Shown: in pieces, positions 1-8,421 of the stretch
Position numbering within the stretch: position 1 is the first letter of the stretch
Layout: each line of letters starts with the position of its first letter
Assembly (NCBI GenBank): GCA_029287615.1
Contig: JARFQV010000007.1
Coordinates: 1-32,141, forward strand
Reading direction: 5' to 3'
From: Pseudomonadota bacterium
Lineage (GTDB): Bacteria > Pseudomonadota > Gammaproteobacteria > UBA9214
DNA length: 32,141 nt
Program-made: the position numbers and the translations under genes
The notes under the pieces: generated by a model
What the model saw: only the letters and a program-made list of their open reading frames with translations
Databases searched by the model: none
What the model was told of the DNA's origin: nothing

Positions 1-994
1 TATCGCCCTGGTGAAAGTGAAGGCAGACAATCTTCCAGTCGTCCGGATCGGCAAGTCCAGTGACCTCAAGGTAGGCGAGTGGGTGCTCGCAATCGGTTCA
101 CCATTCGGATTCGATCACTCGGCCACACAGGGTATCGTCAGTGCCATGGGGCGGAATCTGCCGAGTGAAAACTATGTGCCCTTCATTCAAACAGACGTGG
201 CGATCAATCCGGGTAATTCCGGCGGTCCCCTGTTTAACCTCAAGGGTGAGGTGGTCGGCGTCAATTCCCAGATCTACAGCCGTTCCGGTGGTTATATGGG
301 CCTGTCTTTCGCCATACCCATCGAAGTGGCCATGGATGTGGCAAATCAGCTCAAGAGCAGTGGCAAGGTCAGTCGTGGTTGGCTGGGTGTGCTGATACAG
401 GATGTCACCCTCAATCTCGCGGAATCATTCGGGATGAAGCAACCGAGAGGCGCGCTGGTGGCACAGGTTATGCCGGATAGCCCCGCCAGCAAGGCTGGAA
501 TCCAGGTGGGAGATGTCATTGTGAATTTCAATGGTGTCGAGGTGGCTAATTCCTCCAACCTGCCGCCGATAGTCGGTAGCACAAAGGTGGGGAAAAAGGT
601 CCCTGTCCGGATCATTCGCAACGGAAAAGAAATGAATGTGAAGGTCAAGCTGGGCGAACTGCCGGATGATGTGGGTGAGATGAGACATACCCACTCCGGG
701 CCGGAGATGGACCGCCTGGGTCTGAGTGTGCTCGATCTGGACGAAGATCAGCGCGAGGAGCTGGGAATTCCGCAGGGCGGGGTACTGGTCCAGGACGTGA
801 AGTCCGGTACGGCGGCAGATGCCGGTATTGAAGCAGGGGATATCATCCTGAATATAAACAACTGGCCGGTAAAGAACGTCAAGCACTTCAATTCGCTGGT
901 CGAAAAGCTGGAGCCAGGCTCCTCCATTGCTGTACTTGTGCACCGGGAAGGCAGTCAGACATTTCTCGCACTCAAGGTGCCTCGCGGCGAATAG
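1..994 (+). CDS. mucD: Periplasmic serine protease MucD/DegP-like, 5'-truncated
   Basis: This is the C-terminal part of an HtrA-family protease, which degrades or refolds damaged envelope proteins in the periplasm. The reading frame is open from base 2, so the gene begins upstream of the window. The first visible residues (IALVKVKADN) match the strand that follows the catalytic Asp in DegP, so His and Asp lie just outside. The nucleophile is visible in GNSGGPL, with Ser encoded at 218-220. Two PDZ domains follow, roughly at bases 330-660 and 700-985; each has a typical GI.xGDxI core (GIQVGDVIVNF and GIEAGDIILNI). The downstream order glutaredoxin-like gene, lepA, lepB is the one seen after mucD in Pseudomonas, which favours mucD over degQ. 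In that family the gene belongs to the sigma-E envelope-stress cluster, but that part is not in view. Confidence 0.95.
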   Translation, partial: IALVKVKADNLPVVRIGKSSDLKVGEWVLAIGSPFGFDHSATQGIVSAMGRNLPSENYVPFIQTDVAINPGNSGGPLFNLKGEVVGVNSQIYSRSGGYMGLSFAIPIEVAMDVANQLKSSGKVSRGWLGVLIQDVTLNLAESFGMKQPRGALVAQVMPDSPASKAGIQVGDVIVNFNGVEVANSSNLPPIVGSTKVGKKVPVRIIRNGKEMNVKVKLGELPDDVGEMRHTHSGPEMDRLGLSVLDLDEDQREELGIPQGGVLVQDVKSGTAADAGIEAGDIILNINNWPVKNVKHFNSLVEKLEPGSSIAVLVHREGSQTFLALKVPRGE

Positions 995-1011
995 CGCATC
1001 CCGCTACTCTT

Positions 1012-1033
1012 CCGGGGGGGCTTGCCCCCCCGG
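1012..1033 (+). terminator. GC-only hairpin after mucD, possible terminator
   Basis: A run of seven G and a run of seven C form a perfect 9-bp stem (CCGGGGGGG, loop CTTG, CCCCCCCGG). It starts 18 bases after the mucD stop. No T-run follows, so it may be a Rho-dependent or attenuating structure, or an mRNA-stabilising hairpin, rather than a classical intrinsic terminator. Confidence 0.45.
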
Positions 1034-1077
1034 GTGCCGTCTGTTGTAATTACCGGTAGTTATCTGGGTGATAATCA

Positions 1078-1320
1078 GTGAGCAGGGACCTGATTCTCTA
1101 CGTCCGCGCAGGTTGTCACTTGTGTACAGACATGTTGCGCGATCTCGAGGGGCTGCGTACCCGGATCGAATTCCGGTACATCGTCATGGATGTCGATGCG
1201 GAGGCGGATCTTGCCGCGCGTTATGGTGATCGCGTACCGGTGCTGACCGCAAACGATACTGACATTTGCCACTATTTCCTGGACGAAGATTGTCTGCGCA
1301 CGTACCTCGAATCCGCCTAG
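1078..1320 (+). CDS. Glutaredoxin-like (DUF836) thioredoxin-fold protein
   Basis: This small cytoplasmic protein of 80 residues has a redox motif CHLC at Cys13 and Cys16, just after the first beta strand (LILYVRAGC). A likely cis-proline sits at residue 54 (RVPVLT), as in the thioredoxin fold. The family (DUF836, glutaredoxin-like) probably carries out thiol-disulfide exchange, but its substrate is unknown. It starts with GTG at 1078. It lies between mucD and lepA, the position this family occupies in related Gammaproteobacteria, so it is probably cotranscribed with one or both. Its length is normal for the family. Family assignment is secure; function is inferred only from the CxxC motif. 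Confidence 0.85.
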   Translation: MSRDLILYVRAGCHLCTDMLRDLEGLRTRIEFRYIVMDVDAEADLAARYGDRVPVLTANDTDICHYFLDEDCLRTYLESA

Positions 1321-1370
1321 CGGGTCGGGAAGATCTTCTTTGTCTTGACAGAACCTGAATGCTTCTAGGA

Positions 1371-1387
1371 CAAACCCTCAGGGTTTG
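1371..1387. repeat. Perfect 8-bp palindrome upstream of lepA
   Basis: The 17-base sequence CAAACCCTCAGGGTTTG is perfectly symmetric about its central C. As RNA it would fold into a 7-bp stem with a 3-nt loop. It lies between the glutaredoxin-like gene and lepA and directly overlaps the -35 of the lepA promoter candidate, so it could be an operator or a short hairpin. No T-run follows. Confidence 0.5.
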
Positions 1388-1413
1388 ACTTGCGTTGATG
1401 GCCTCTTCAGAAT
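1385..1413 (+). promoter_or_regulatory. Candidate sigma70 promoter for lepA-lepB
   Basis: TTGACT (1385-1390) is followed after 17 bases by CAGAAT (1408-1413). The -35 box matches five of six consensus bases and the -10 box four of six. It would start transcription about 85 bases before lepA. A second TTGACA at 1345-1350 has no good -10 at the right distance. This is a weak, sequence-only prediction. Confidence 0.3.
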
Positions 1414-1505
1414 TCACGACGGGCGGACAGGAAGTATCATCTTCGGTTATCATGCCGCTCGCACGTGCCTGGTGTCCAGGCCGGAAACCTCACCCGAGTT
1501 GACCA

Positions 1506-3311
1506 TTGACCGATATCAGCAGAATTCGCAATTTTTCCATCATCGCTCATATTGACCACGGGAAATCCACCCTCGCGGACCGTTTCATCCAGGTCTGCGG
1601 CGGGCTGAGTGATCGCGAGATGGGCGATCAGGTGCTCGACTCCATGGATCTGGAGCGGGAGCGTGGTATCACCATCAAGGCGCAATCTGTATCACTCAAT
1701 TTCAGGGCAAGTGACGGAGAGGTCTATAAACTCAACCTCATCGACACCCCTGGCCATGTGGATTTTTCCTATGAGGTATCGCGCTCACTGGCGGCGTGCG
1801 AGGGAGCGTTGCTGGTCGTCGATGCCTCTCAGGGCGTTGAGGCCCAGAGTGTCGCCAATTGTTACACGGCAATCGACCAGGGGCTGGAGGTGGTACCGGT
1901 ACTGAACAAGATTGACTTGCCCTCGGCGGACCCGGATCGCGTGATTCAGGAGATCGAGGAGATCATCGGGATCGAGGCGCATGATGCCGAGTTTGTCAGT
2001 GCCAAGACCGGAGAGGGTGTCGTCGAACTGCTGGAGGCCCTGGTCAGCCGGATCCCCCCACCGGAAGGTGACCCGGATGCGCCGCTTCAGGCACTGATCA
2101 TCGATTCCTGGTTTGATAACTATGTGGGCGTAATCTCGCTGGTCCGCGTAGTGCATGGGAAGCTTGCGCCGAAAGACAAGGTACAGGTCATGTCGACCGG
2201 CCGGACTTTTCTGGTGGAAAAGGTAGGGGTTTTCACTCCCAAACGTTCGCAACAGCCGGAATTGAGCCCCGGCGATGTCGGATTTGTGATCGCCGGTATC
2301 AAGGAGATCGATGGTGCGCCGGTCGGTGATACCCTGACACGCACGGAGCGGCCTGCGGACAGTCAGCTGCCTGGATTCCAGATGGTTCAGCCGCGGGTGT
2401 TTGCCGGCTTGTTTCCCGTCAATTCGGATGATTATGAAAATCTCCGGGAGGCACTGCACAAGCTGCGTCTAAATGATGCGGCACTGCATTTCGAACCGGA
2501 GACTTCGCAGGCACTGGGTTTTGGTTTCCGGTGCGGTTTCCTGGGAATGCTGCACATGGAAATTGTGCAGGAGCGGCTGGAACGCGAATATGATCTTGAC
2601 CTGATCACCACGGCTCCTACTGTCATCTACGAAGTATTGACGACCCGGGGCGAGGTGATCAGTATTGACAATCCGGCCAGCCTGCCACCCGTCAATCACA
2701 TCGAGGAAATCCGAGAACCCATAATCGAGGCGAATATCCTCGTGCCGCAGGACTATCTTGGCGGGGTCATCGGTTTGTGTGTGGAAAAGCGCGGTGTTCA
2801 GAAAAAGATGCAGTATCTCGGTAACCAGGTTTCGTTGAGCTATGAGTTGCCATTGAGTGAAGTTGTACTGGATTTCTTTGACCGTCTGAAATCAGTCAGC
2901 CGTGGTTATGCTTCCTTCGATTATCATTTCGCACGGTTCCAGGCATCCAGGCTGGTCAAGCTGGACATACTGATCAACGGGGACCGGGTGGATGCCCTGT
3001 CGATCATCGTGCATCATGAAGTGGCACAGGCGCGTGGGCGGTTGCTGGCTGAAAAAATGAAGGAACTGATTCCCCGGCAGATGTACGAGGTTGCCATTCA
3101 GGCCGCAATCGGATCCCAGATTATTGCCCGGACCACTGTCAAGTCCATGGGCAAGAATGTGACCGCAAAGTGTTACGGCGGGGATATCACCCGCAAGCGT
3201 AAATTGCTCGAAAAGCAGAAAGCGGGCAAAAAGCGCATGAAACAGTTCGGCAAGGTGGAAATTCCGCAGGAGGCCTTCCTTGCGGTCCTGCAGGTTGGCA
3301 GGGAAAAATGA
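1506..3311 (+). CDS. lepA: Elongation factor 4 (LepA) translational GTPase
   Basis: LepA is a ribosome-associated GTPase related to EF-G that affects translation elongation/initiation under stress. The product is 601 residues, the normal length. The N-terminus holds the P-loop AHIDHGKS (residues 14-21), then DTPGH and NKID. The LepA-specific C-terminal domain ends in a basic stretch ([20 protein letters not shown]). The start is TTG at 1506, giving [20 protein letters not shown], which matches known LepA N-termini. The in-frame ATG at 1452 is followed by a stop, so it cannot be used. The Shine-Dalgarno is weak. It lies immediately upstream of lepB, the classic lepAB pairing. Confidence 0.98.
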   Translation: MTDISRIRNFSIIAHIDHGKSTLADRFIQVCGGLSDREMGDQVLDSMDLERERGITIKAQSVSLNFRASDGEVYKLNLIDTPGHVDFSYEVSRSLAACEGALLVVDASQGVEAQSVANCYTAIDQGLEVVPVLNKIDLPSADPDRVIQEIEEIIGIEAHDAEFVSAKTGEGVVELLEALVSRIPPPEGDPDAPLQALIIDSWFDNYVGVISLVRVVHGKLAPKDKVQVMSTGRTFLVEKVGVFTPKRSQQPELSPGDVGFVIAGIKEIDGAPVGDTLTRTERPADSQLPGFQMVQPRVFAGLFPVNSDDYENLREALHKLRLNDAALHFEPETSQALGFGFRCGFLGMLHMEIVQERLEREYDLDLITTAPTVIYEVLTTRGEVISIDNPASLPPVNHIEEIREPIIEANILVPQDYLGGVIGLCVEKRGVQKKMQYLGNQVSLSYELPLSEVVLDFFDRLKSVSRGYASFDYHFARFQASRLVKLDILINGDRVDALSIIVHHEVAQARGRLLAEKMKELIPRQMYEVAIQAAIGSQIIARTTVKSMGKNVTAKCYGGDITRKRKLLEKQKAGKKRMKQFGKVEIPQEAFLAVLQVGREK

Positions 3312-3337
3312 TCCCGTATCAGGCTACAATAGCACCC

Positions 3338-3353
3338 GCCGGCAGGACCGGCC
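3338..3353 (+). repeat. Short GC hairpin in lepA-lepB spacer
   Basis: GCCGG and CCGGC separated by CAGGA form a 5-bp stem in the 81-base gap between lepA and lepB. There is no T-run, so it is unlikely to terminate fully; it may modulate the ratio of the two proteins. Position is accurate to within a base or two. Confidence 0.3.
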
Positions 3354-3392
3354 CTTTGCGGGATGATCGGTACAGATAACAGGAACTGAGTA

Positions 3393-4220
3393 ATGAGTGT
3401 TGATTTTCCTACCATTTTGGTAATTGCAACCCTGGTGACCGGGATGGTGTGGGCGATGGATGCCATTGTGCTTGCGCCGAGGCGACGGGCCAGGGCTGCC
3501 CGCCTGGAAGCGGGCGGCAGTGAAGCCGAACAGCAGCGGGTGGCAATGGTGCTGAAGGAACCGGCATGGATCGAATATTCAAAATCCTTTTTCCCGGTGA
3601 TTCTGGCTGTTCTGATCCTCCGGTCATTTCTGGTAGAGCCGTTTCGGATCCCGTCCGGCTCCATGATGCCAACCTTGCTCGTTGGTGATTTCATCCTGGT
3701 GAACAAGTATGCATACGGGATTCGATTGCCGGCAGTGAATTACAAGATACTGGATATCGGAGAGCCTGAACGTGGAGATGTGGTGGTGTTTCGTTTTCCC
3801 AGGGATCCGTCCATCGACTACATAAAGCGGGTGGTCGGCGTTCCCGGCGATCGCATCGGTTATTTCGATAAAGTACTTTATCTCAACGGCGAGCCGGTAC
3901 GGCAGGTGCAGGAAGGCATCTATCAGGGGGTAGGATCCGGAATTTCAATGTCAGGAGCCAGTCAGCGTCTTGAGCATCTCGGCGATGTCGAACATCAGAT
4001 ACTGGTCATGCCCAATACACCGGGTGTCGAAGGCGAGTATGTAGTTCCGGAAGGGCACTACTTTGTTATGGGAGATAATCGGGACAACAGTAATGACAGC
4101 CGGTACTGGGGACCGGTGCCGGAGGAAAATCTTGTAGGCAGGGCCTTTCGTATCTGGATGAACTGGGATTCCGCCAATGCAGGCGTGTCCTGGGACCGGA
4201 TAGGTGAGCGGATTGAATAA
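3393..4220 (+). CDS. lepB: Signal peptidase I
   Basis: This inner-membrane protease removes signal peptides from exported proteins. The product has 275 residues, shorter than E. coli LepB (324). A first membrane segment covers about residues 5-27, and a second about 66-80 precedes the catalytic region. The serine is in IPSGSMMPTL (Ser90) and the general-base lysine in DYIKRVVG (Lys145), almost the same numbers as in E. coli. The late MGDNRDNSNDSRYWG motif is intact. The ATG at 3393 has an AGGA at 3381-3384 with good spacing. It follows lepA and precedes a DUF4845 gene, as in Pseudomonas. Confidence 0.98.
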   Translation: MSVDFPTILVIATLVTGMVWAMDAIVLAPRRRARAARLEAGGSEAEQQRVAMVLKEPAWIEYSKSFFPVILAVLILRSFLVEPFRIPSGSMMPTLLVGDFILVNKYAYGIRLPAVNYKILDIGEPERGDVVVFRFPRDPSIDYIKRVVGVPGDRIGYFDKVLYLNGEPVRQVQEGIYQGVGSGISMSGASQRLEHLGDVEHQILVMPNTPGVEGEYVVPEGHYFVMGDNRDNSNDSRYWGPVPEENLVGRAFRIWMNWDSANAGVSWDRIGERIE

Positions 4221-4242
4221 CACTTGTTACCAGGGAGACAAC

Positions 4243-4617
4243 ATGCAGCCATTATCACGACAGAAGGGTATGACAGCTATCGGCTGGTTGATCGTATTAT
4301 TCCTGATCGGATTTTTCGTACTGGTCATTTTACGTCTTGCACCACCCTTCATGGAATACTACAAGGTAGTCACGGCACTCTCGTCACTGTCAAACGAGCC
4401 GGGTCTGGAACGCAAGTCACGCCCTGATATCCGCAAACTTCTGCAACGGCGCCTGGATGTGAATGACGTCAAGACGATCAAGTCCAAGGATGTGAAGCTT
4501 GAATCCGGCAATCAGGGCCTGATGGCATCCGTCAAGTACTCGGAACAGGTTCCCTTCCTGGCGAATATCGAGTTACTGGTGCATTTTGAAAAATCGGTGC
4601 CGGTTGGCAAGCGTTGA
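4243..4617 (+). CDS. DUF4845 small inner-membrane protein
   Basis: This protein of 124 residues has a short basic N-terminus, one membrane segment at about residues 12-33 and a soluble, presumably periplasmic domain with the sequence MEYYKVVTALSSL just after the membrane. The family (DUF4845) has no established function but is conserved between lepB and rnc in many Gammaproteobacteria, as here. An upstream in-frame GTG at 4204 would overlap lepB. The ATG at 4243 is preferred because GGGAGA lies 5-6 bases before it and the product then begins with the expected basic-hydrophobic pattern. Its stop overlaps the rnc start by four bases, so translation is probably coupled. Confidence 0.88.
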   Translation: MQPLSRQKGMTAIGWLIVLFLIGFFVLVILRLAPPFMEYYKVVTALSSLSNEPGLERKSRPDIRKLLQRRLDVNDVKTIKSKDVKLESGNQGLMASVKYSEQVPFLANIELLVHFEKSVPVGKR

Positions 4618-5294
4618 CGCAGAACCCTGAGGCACTTGCCCGTGTCCTGGATTACGAGTTCCGGGATCTTCGCTATCTACAGCAGGCACTGACGCACCGC
4701 AGTGCAGGTCACAATAACAATGAGCGCCTCGAGTTTCTCGGCGATGCAGTACTTGGATGCGTTGTCGCTGACGAACTGTTTCGCAAGTTCCCGAAAGCCA
4801 GCGAGGGAGACCTCAGCCGTTTGCGGGCCACACTGGTCAAGAGGGAATCACTGGCAAGCATCGCACGCAAACTCGATATGGGTGACTACCTGCAACTGGG
4901 GCCCGGAGAGCGCAAAAGTGGTGGATTCCGGCGCGATTCGATCCTCTCCGATGCACTGGAGGCCGTACTGGGCGCTGTTTATCTGGATGGAGGGTTCGAG
5001 GCCTGTCAGGTGCGTATCCGCAAGCTGTTCAGGGAAAAACTGGACAACCTGCCCGGTCAGTCCATCCGGAAGGATCCGAAAACCAGGTTGCAGGAGTATC
5101 TGCAATCCAGCAGACACCCCTTGCCTGCCTATGAGGTGGTCGATATAAGAGGAGAGGCACACGAGCAATTCTTCCGGGTTGAGTGCCGGGTAGAGATTGA
5201 TGGTGTCGATCCGGTCTTCGGAGAAGGCAGCAGCCGGCGCCGTGCCGAGCAGGTCGCGGCAGAGGGTATGCTGGAAAAACTCAATGCTAACTGA
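4614..5294 (+). CDS. rnc: Ribonuclease III
   Basis: RNase III cleaves double-stranded RNA in rRNA and mRNA processing. The 226-residue product has the family signature NNERLEFLGDAVLG (catalytic Glu40 and Asp44). The second acidic pair is in LSDALEAVLG (Asp113, Glu116). A double-stranded RNA-binding domain follows from about residue 155 to the end (TRLQEYLQ to RRRAEQVAAEGML). The start is TTG at 4614, overlapping the stop of the upstream gene as TTGA. era follows 11 bases later, the conserved rnc-era pair. Confidence 0.98.
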   Translation: MTQNPEALARVLDYEFRDLRYLQQALTHRSAGHNNNERLEFLGDAVLGCVVADELFRKFPKASEGDLSRLRATLVKRESLASIARKLDMGDYLQLGPGERKSGGFRRDSILSDALEAVLGAVYLDGGFEACQVRIRKLFREKLDNLPGQSIRKDPKTRLQEYLQSSRHPLPAYEVVDIRGEAHEQFFRVECRVEIDGVDPVFGEGSSRRRAEQVAAEGMLEKLNAN

Positions 5295-5305
5295 AATCTA
5301 TTCCG

Positions 5306-6202
5306 GTGGCTGAGCATTTTCGCAGTGGTTATGTGGCGCTGGTCGGAAGGCCCAATGTGGGCAAGTCCACGCTGCTGAATCGCCTGCTTGGACAGAAAAT
5401 CAGTATTACATCACGCCGGCCGCAGACCACCCGTCACCGTATTCTGGGGATCAGGACTACACGGCATGCCCAGGTGATGTATGTCGATACTCCTGGTATT
5501 CACAGTCATGCCGGACGCGCAATGAACCGGTTCATGAATCGGGCGGCAATCGATGCGCTCCATGATGTGGATATAATCATCTTCATGGTGGAGGGGGGAG
5601 GATGGACTGATGAGGACGAAGTGATTCTGGAGAAGATTGTACATACCGGACTGCCGGTGGTTCTGGTTATCAACAAGATCGACCGCCTTGCGGACAAGAC
5701 TGGTCTGTTACTCCAGCTGGAGCAATTGTCAGGCAAGATGTCATTTCAGGAAATGATTCCGTTATCGGCCCGTAGTGGCGATCATGTGGATGTACTGGAA
5801 AAGGCTATTGAACGCCTGCTTCCGGTTGCGCCACCTTATTATCCGGATGACCAGATAACGGATCGAAGTGAAAGATTTCTGGCGGCTGAGTTCATCCGTG
5901 AAAAGCTGTTCAGGAAACTCGGTCGGGAAGTACCTTATGGTTTGACCGTTGAAATCGAACGCTTTCGTGAAGAAGGTGATGTTGTCAGGATTCACGGGCT
6001 GATCCTGGTGGAGCGCCCCGGACAGAAAGCCATTGTTATTGGAAAACATGGCGCCCTTTTAAAGGAAGTCGGCAGGCAGGCGCGCCTGGATATCGAGCAG
6101 ACACTGAAAAAGCGGGTTTATCTGCAACTCTGGGTCAAGGTTAAACAGGGCTGGGCAGATGATGAGCGCGCACTGCGCAGCCTCGGGTACACGGACGAAT
6201 AA
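5306..6202 (+). CDS. era: GTPase Era
   Basis: Era is a GTPase with a KH RNA-binding domain that binds the 3' end of 16S rRNA and helps assemble the 30S subunit. The 298-residue product shows GRPNVGKS (residues 14-21), DTPGIHSH in switch II, and NKID. The C-terminal KH domain includes GQKAIVIGKHGALLKEVG. It starts with GTG at 5306, giving MAEHFRSGYVALVGRPNVGK, a normal Era N-terminus. In most relatives recO would follow directly; here a 3.4-kb block intervenes. Confidence 0.98.
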   Translation: MAEHFRSGYVALVGRPNVGKSTLLNRLLGQKISITSRRPQTTRHRILGIRTTRHAQVMYVDTPGIHSHAGRAMNRFMNRAAIDALHDVDIIIFMVEGGGWTDEDEVILEKIVHTGLPVVLVINKIDRLADKTGLLLQLEQLSGKMSFQEMIPLSARSGDHVDVLEKAIERLLPVAPPYYPDDQITDRSERFLAAEFIREKLFRKLGREVPYGLTVEIERFREEGDVVRIHGLILVERPGQKAIVIGKHGALLKEVGRQARLDIEQTLKKRVYLQLWVKVKQGWADDERALRSLGYTDE

Positions 6203-6213
6203 TCCCTGACGAT

Positions 6214-6231
6214 CTGCGCTTCCCTGCGCAG
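6214..6231 (+). repeat. Hairpin just after era
   Basis: CTGCGC and GCGCAG flank the loop TTCCCT, giving a perfect 6-bp stem 11 bases past the era stop codon. No T-run follows, so it is at best a weak terminator or a 3'-end stabiliser for the era transcript. It marks the left edge of the block that separates era from recO. Confidence 0.4.
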
Positions 6232-6276
6232 TCAAACGGCCACTGGTGTACAACGTTACCCATGGATGAATAGCCC

Positions 6277-6295
6277 CTTACTGTTATTCAGTAAG
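6277..6295 (+). repeat. Perfect 7-bp inverted repeat before the outer-membrane gene
   Basis: CTTACTG and CAGTAAG flank TTATT. The structure sits 55 bases before the start of the beta-barrel gene, in the 147-base gap after era. It could be an operator or a 5'-UTR hairpin. No T-run follows it. Confidence 0.45.
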
Positions 6296-6349
6296 AATGC
6301 CGGAAGACAGCAAACCTGGTGTATGTGAATCTATTCTGGTGAACAATAC

Positions 6350-6889
6350 ATGAACTGCCTAATTGCCACTGCTGCAAGCTGTTATCTGGGATTGACGGTT
6401 GGCTGGATGGATTCCAACAACACCGATAACAACAACAAAATCGAGGCTGCAGATGATAACCAACCCACGGCAGGCATCATTGCCGGCGTGGGTTTTCACC
6501 GGGTGCGACTCGAAACGGAACTGCGCTGGCACAGACAGGAATTGCATGGCTACAATCCAAGTGGCCTTGGACCTGACGAATCTGCCAATGGCAACGTCGA
6601 TACGGTGGCCTTGCTCGGTAATGTCCGTCTGCAGCCGGACTGGCGTTTTTCCCCGTACATACTCGGTGGTGCGGGACCTGCCTACCAGAAGCGGGACGGG
6701 CATAGTTCGATCACCAATACGGATCTCGACCGGGAAGGTATTTTTTTCGCGTGGCAGGCGGGTATTGGCCTGAGTATGCAATTCACCAGGACCCTGGAGG
6801 TCGATCTGGGATATCGGCACTTCGAAACCGAAGACAAGGAGCAACAAGGCTTGATCCTGAGCGTGCGATATCATTTTGAAAACCAGTGA
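6350..6889 (+). CDS. Small outer-membrane beta-barrel protein (OmpA/opacity type), atypical N-terminus
   Basis: The 179-residue product has the alternating pattern of a small beta-barrel: YLGLTVGWMDS, then GIIAGVGFHRVRLETELRW, RFSPYILGGAGPAYQ, FAWQAGIGLSMQF, LEVDLGYRHFE and a final VRYHFENQ. The GLG/GAG turns and the aromatic-ended strands suit the outer-membrane beta-barrel (OMP_b-brl/opacity) superfamily. Function is unknown; structural or adhesin roles are typical. The ATG at 6350 has GGTGA seven bases upstream. The N-terminus MNCLIATAASC has no positive charge and only a very short hydrophobic stretch before the first strand, and an in-frame stop (TGA 6326-6328) rules out a longer form, so the signal peptide looks deleted or eroded. 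It sits between era and cydAB. Confidence 0.75.
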   Translation: MNCLIATAASCYLGLTVGWMDSNNTDNNNKIEAADDNQPTAGIIAGVGFHRVRLETELRWHRQELHGYNPSGLGPDESANGNVDTVALLGNVRLQPDWRFSPYILGGAGPAYQKRDGHSSITNTDLDREGIFFAWQAGIGLSMQFTRTLEVDLGYRHFETEDKEQQGLILSVRYHFENQ

Positions 6890-7052
6890 AGAATCGCTAG
6901 CGCCCGGTGAAGCTCGTGACTGGTTCGGCACGGTAGAGACACGGGTTACCCGCAAACACGGGCACGGCGTACTGATGCGCCAGCATTGTGCGGTATCCGG
7001 CAATATTGCCACCTCCCGACTGGCTGAATTAAAATTGCACAGCGATTTCTGA
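6876..7052 (+). CDS. Small ORF (58 codons) of unknown function
   Basis: An open frame begins with TTG at 6876, overlapping the last codons of the beta-barrel gene, and ends with TGA at 7050-7052, 43 bases before cydA. The product is a soluble, somewhat basic, His-containing peptide (with DWFGTVETRVTRKHGHG and a C-terminal LAELKLHSDF). I do not recognise the family and there is no membrane segment. The overlap could mean coupled translation, or the frame may be open by chance or be a remnant of a longer gene. Without it, the gap between the beta-barrel gene and cydA is about 206 bases. Confidence 0.3.
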   Translation: MKTSEESLAPGEARDWFGTVETRVTRKHGHGVLMRQHCAVSGNIATSRLAELKLHSDF

Positions 7053-7095
7053 TCCTGACATACGCGACGTATAACCCGAACAGCGCCCCTCCATT

Positions 7096-8421
7096 ATGGA
7101 ACTGGATCCCCTGATACTCTCGCGAATCCAGTTCGCGTTGAATATATCTTTTCATATCATCTTTCCGTCGTTTACGATCGGACTGGCTGCATGGCTTGCT
7201 GTACTGGACGGCATGTCGCTGGTGACCGCCAGGAGCATCTACAGACGCCTGTTCGATTTCTGGCTCAGGGTATTTGTGCTGGCATTCGGGATGGGTGTAG
7301 TGACCGGGATTATCATGGCCCTGCAGTTCGGGACCAACTGGAGTGTGCTCGCCGACCGGGGGGGCTCAATCCAGGGACCCCTGCTGGGTTACGAGGCCTT
7401 TACCGCGTTCATGCTGGAGGCCACCTTCATCGGCGTGGTTTTGTTCGGCCGTAACCGGGTTCCGCCCTGGGCATATCTGTTTTCCTGCATCATGGTGGCG
7501 CTGGGTACCACACTTTCCGCTTTCTGGATCATGGTCAATAACTCCTGGATGCAGGTCCCGGTTGGTCATGTGGTCGTCGACGGTCGTTTCGTACCCAATG
7601 ACTGGCGGGAAATCGTCTTTGGTGAAGTCGTTCATGTGCGTTTTGTGCATATGCTGCTGGCTGCGTACCTGACAACGGCCTTTTGTATTGCCGCTACCGC
7701 TGCAATCTATGCCCTGCGTGGCAGATACCATGCAGAGTCCCTGGTCATGCTAAGGATGTCGCTGGGTCTGGCGGCAATACTGATCCCGATCCAGATACTG
7801 TACGGTCACTGGAACGGTGATTATGTTCACGAGCACCAGCCAGCCAAGTTTGCGGCTATAGAGGCTCGTTGGCACACCGAGCAGCCCGCCTCCGAGGTTC
7901 TGATCGCCATTCCCGATCCAGAAGAGGGCCGGAACCGTTATGCGCTGGAGATACCGCGGCTGGGCAGCTTTGTTGCCAGCGGTACCTGGGATTCCCGCGA
8001 AATCGGACTGGACAGCTTCCCGGAGGCGGACCGACCGCCGGTGCTGATCCCGTTTTTCGGCTTTCGCGTTATGGTTGGCATGAGTCTGATCATGCTGTTC
8101 CTGTCATGGCCGGGTTATTACCTCTGTGTCAGGGAACGTATTCTGAAGGCGCGCTGGTTTCTGTGGCTGACGGCATTCAGCTTCCCCACAGGATTTATCG
8201 CCGTCTTGAGTGGCTGGTTCGTGGCGGAGGTCGGAAGGCAACCCTGGGTAATCTACGGTCTGCTGCGTACCTCCGAGGCGCTTACCCCGACACTTTCCGG
8301 GCCCGAGGTACTGTTCTCGCTGATCGCCTATCTGTTGGCCTACCTGGTGATCGCCGGGGGCGGATTTGTCTATATCTTTCGTCTGCTCAGGGTCGGTCCG
8401 GATGGAGGAATCAGGCAGTGA
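7096..8421 (+). CDS. cydA: Cytochrome bd-type quinol oxidase subunit I (CIO-like, short Q-loop)
   Basis: This inner-membrane subunit binds the hemes and oxidises quinol, reducing O2 to water. The 441-residue product has the heme ligands His20 (FHIIFP), His185 (RFVHMLL) and Met326 (FRVMVG), all near their E. coli positions. Glu100 and Glu108 lie in GYEAFTAFMLEATF. The Q-loop includes AKFAAIEARWHTEQP (Lys251, Glu256) and is short: only about 65 residues separate that motif from FFGFRVMVG. This is the form found in cyanide-insensitive oxidases (cioA) rather than the long-loop E. coli CydA. The GRQPW motif is at 380-384. cydB overlaps its stop codon. The location between era and recO is unusual. 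Confidence 0.95.
   Translation: MELDPLILSRIQFALNISFHIIFPSFTIGLAAWLAVLDGMSLVTARSIYRRLFDFWLRVFVLAFGMGVVTGIIMALQFGTNWSVLADRGGSIQGPLLGYEAFTAFMLEATFIGVVLFGRNRVPPWAYLFSCIMVALGTTLSAFWIMVNNSWMQVPVGHVVVDGRFVPNDWREIVFGEVVHVRFVHMLLAAYLTTAFCIAATAAIYALRGRYHAESLVMLRMSLGLAAILIPIQILYGHWNGDYVHEHQPAKFAAIEARWHTEQPASEVLIAIPDPEEGRNRYALEIPRLGSFVASGTWDSREIGLDSFPEADRPPVLIPFFGFRVMVGMSLIMLFLSWPGYYLCVRERILKARWFLWLTAFSFPTGFIAVLSGWFVAEVGRQPWVIYGLLRTSEALTPTLSGPEVLFSLIAYLLAYLVIAGGGFVYIFRLLRVGPDGGIRQ

Noticed and set aside
1345-1350. TTGACA as the -35 of a lepA promoter
   Set aside because: No acceptable -10 hexamer lies 16-18 bases downstream.
1785-2459. Minus-strand open frame of 224 codons inside lepA
   Set aside because: It is antisense to highly conserved LepA and has no plausible start signal or domain.
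7869-8417. Extended N-terminus for cydB inside cydA
   Set aside because: The frame is open, but the translated sequence has no CydB similarity before the GTG at 8418 and overlaps conserved CydA sequence.
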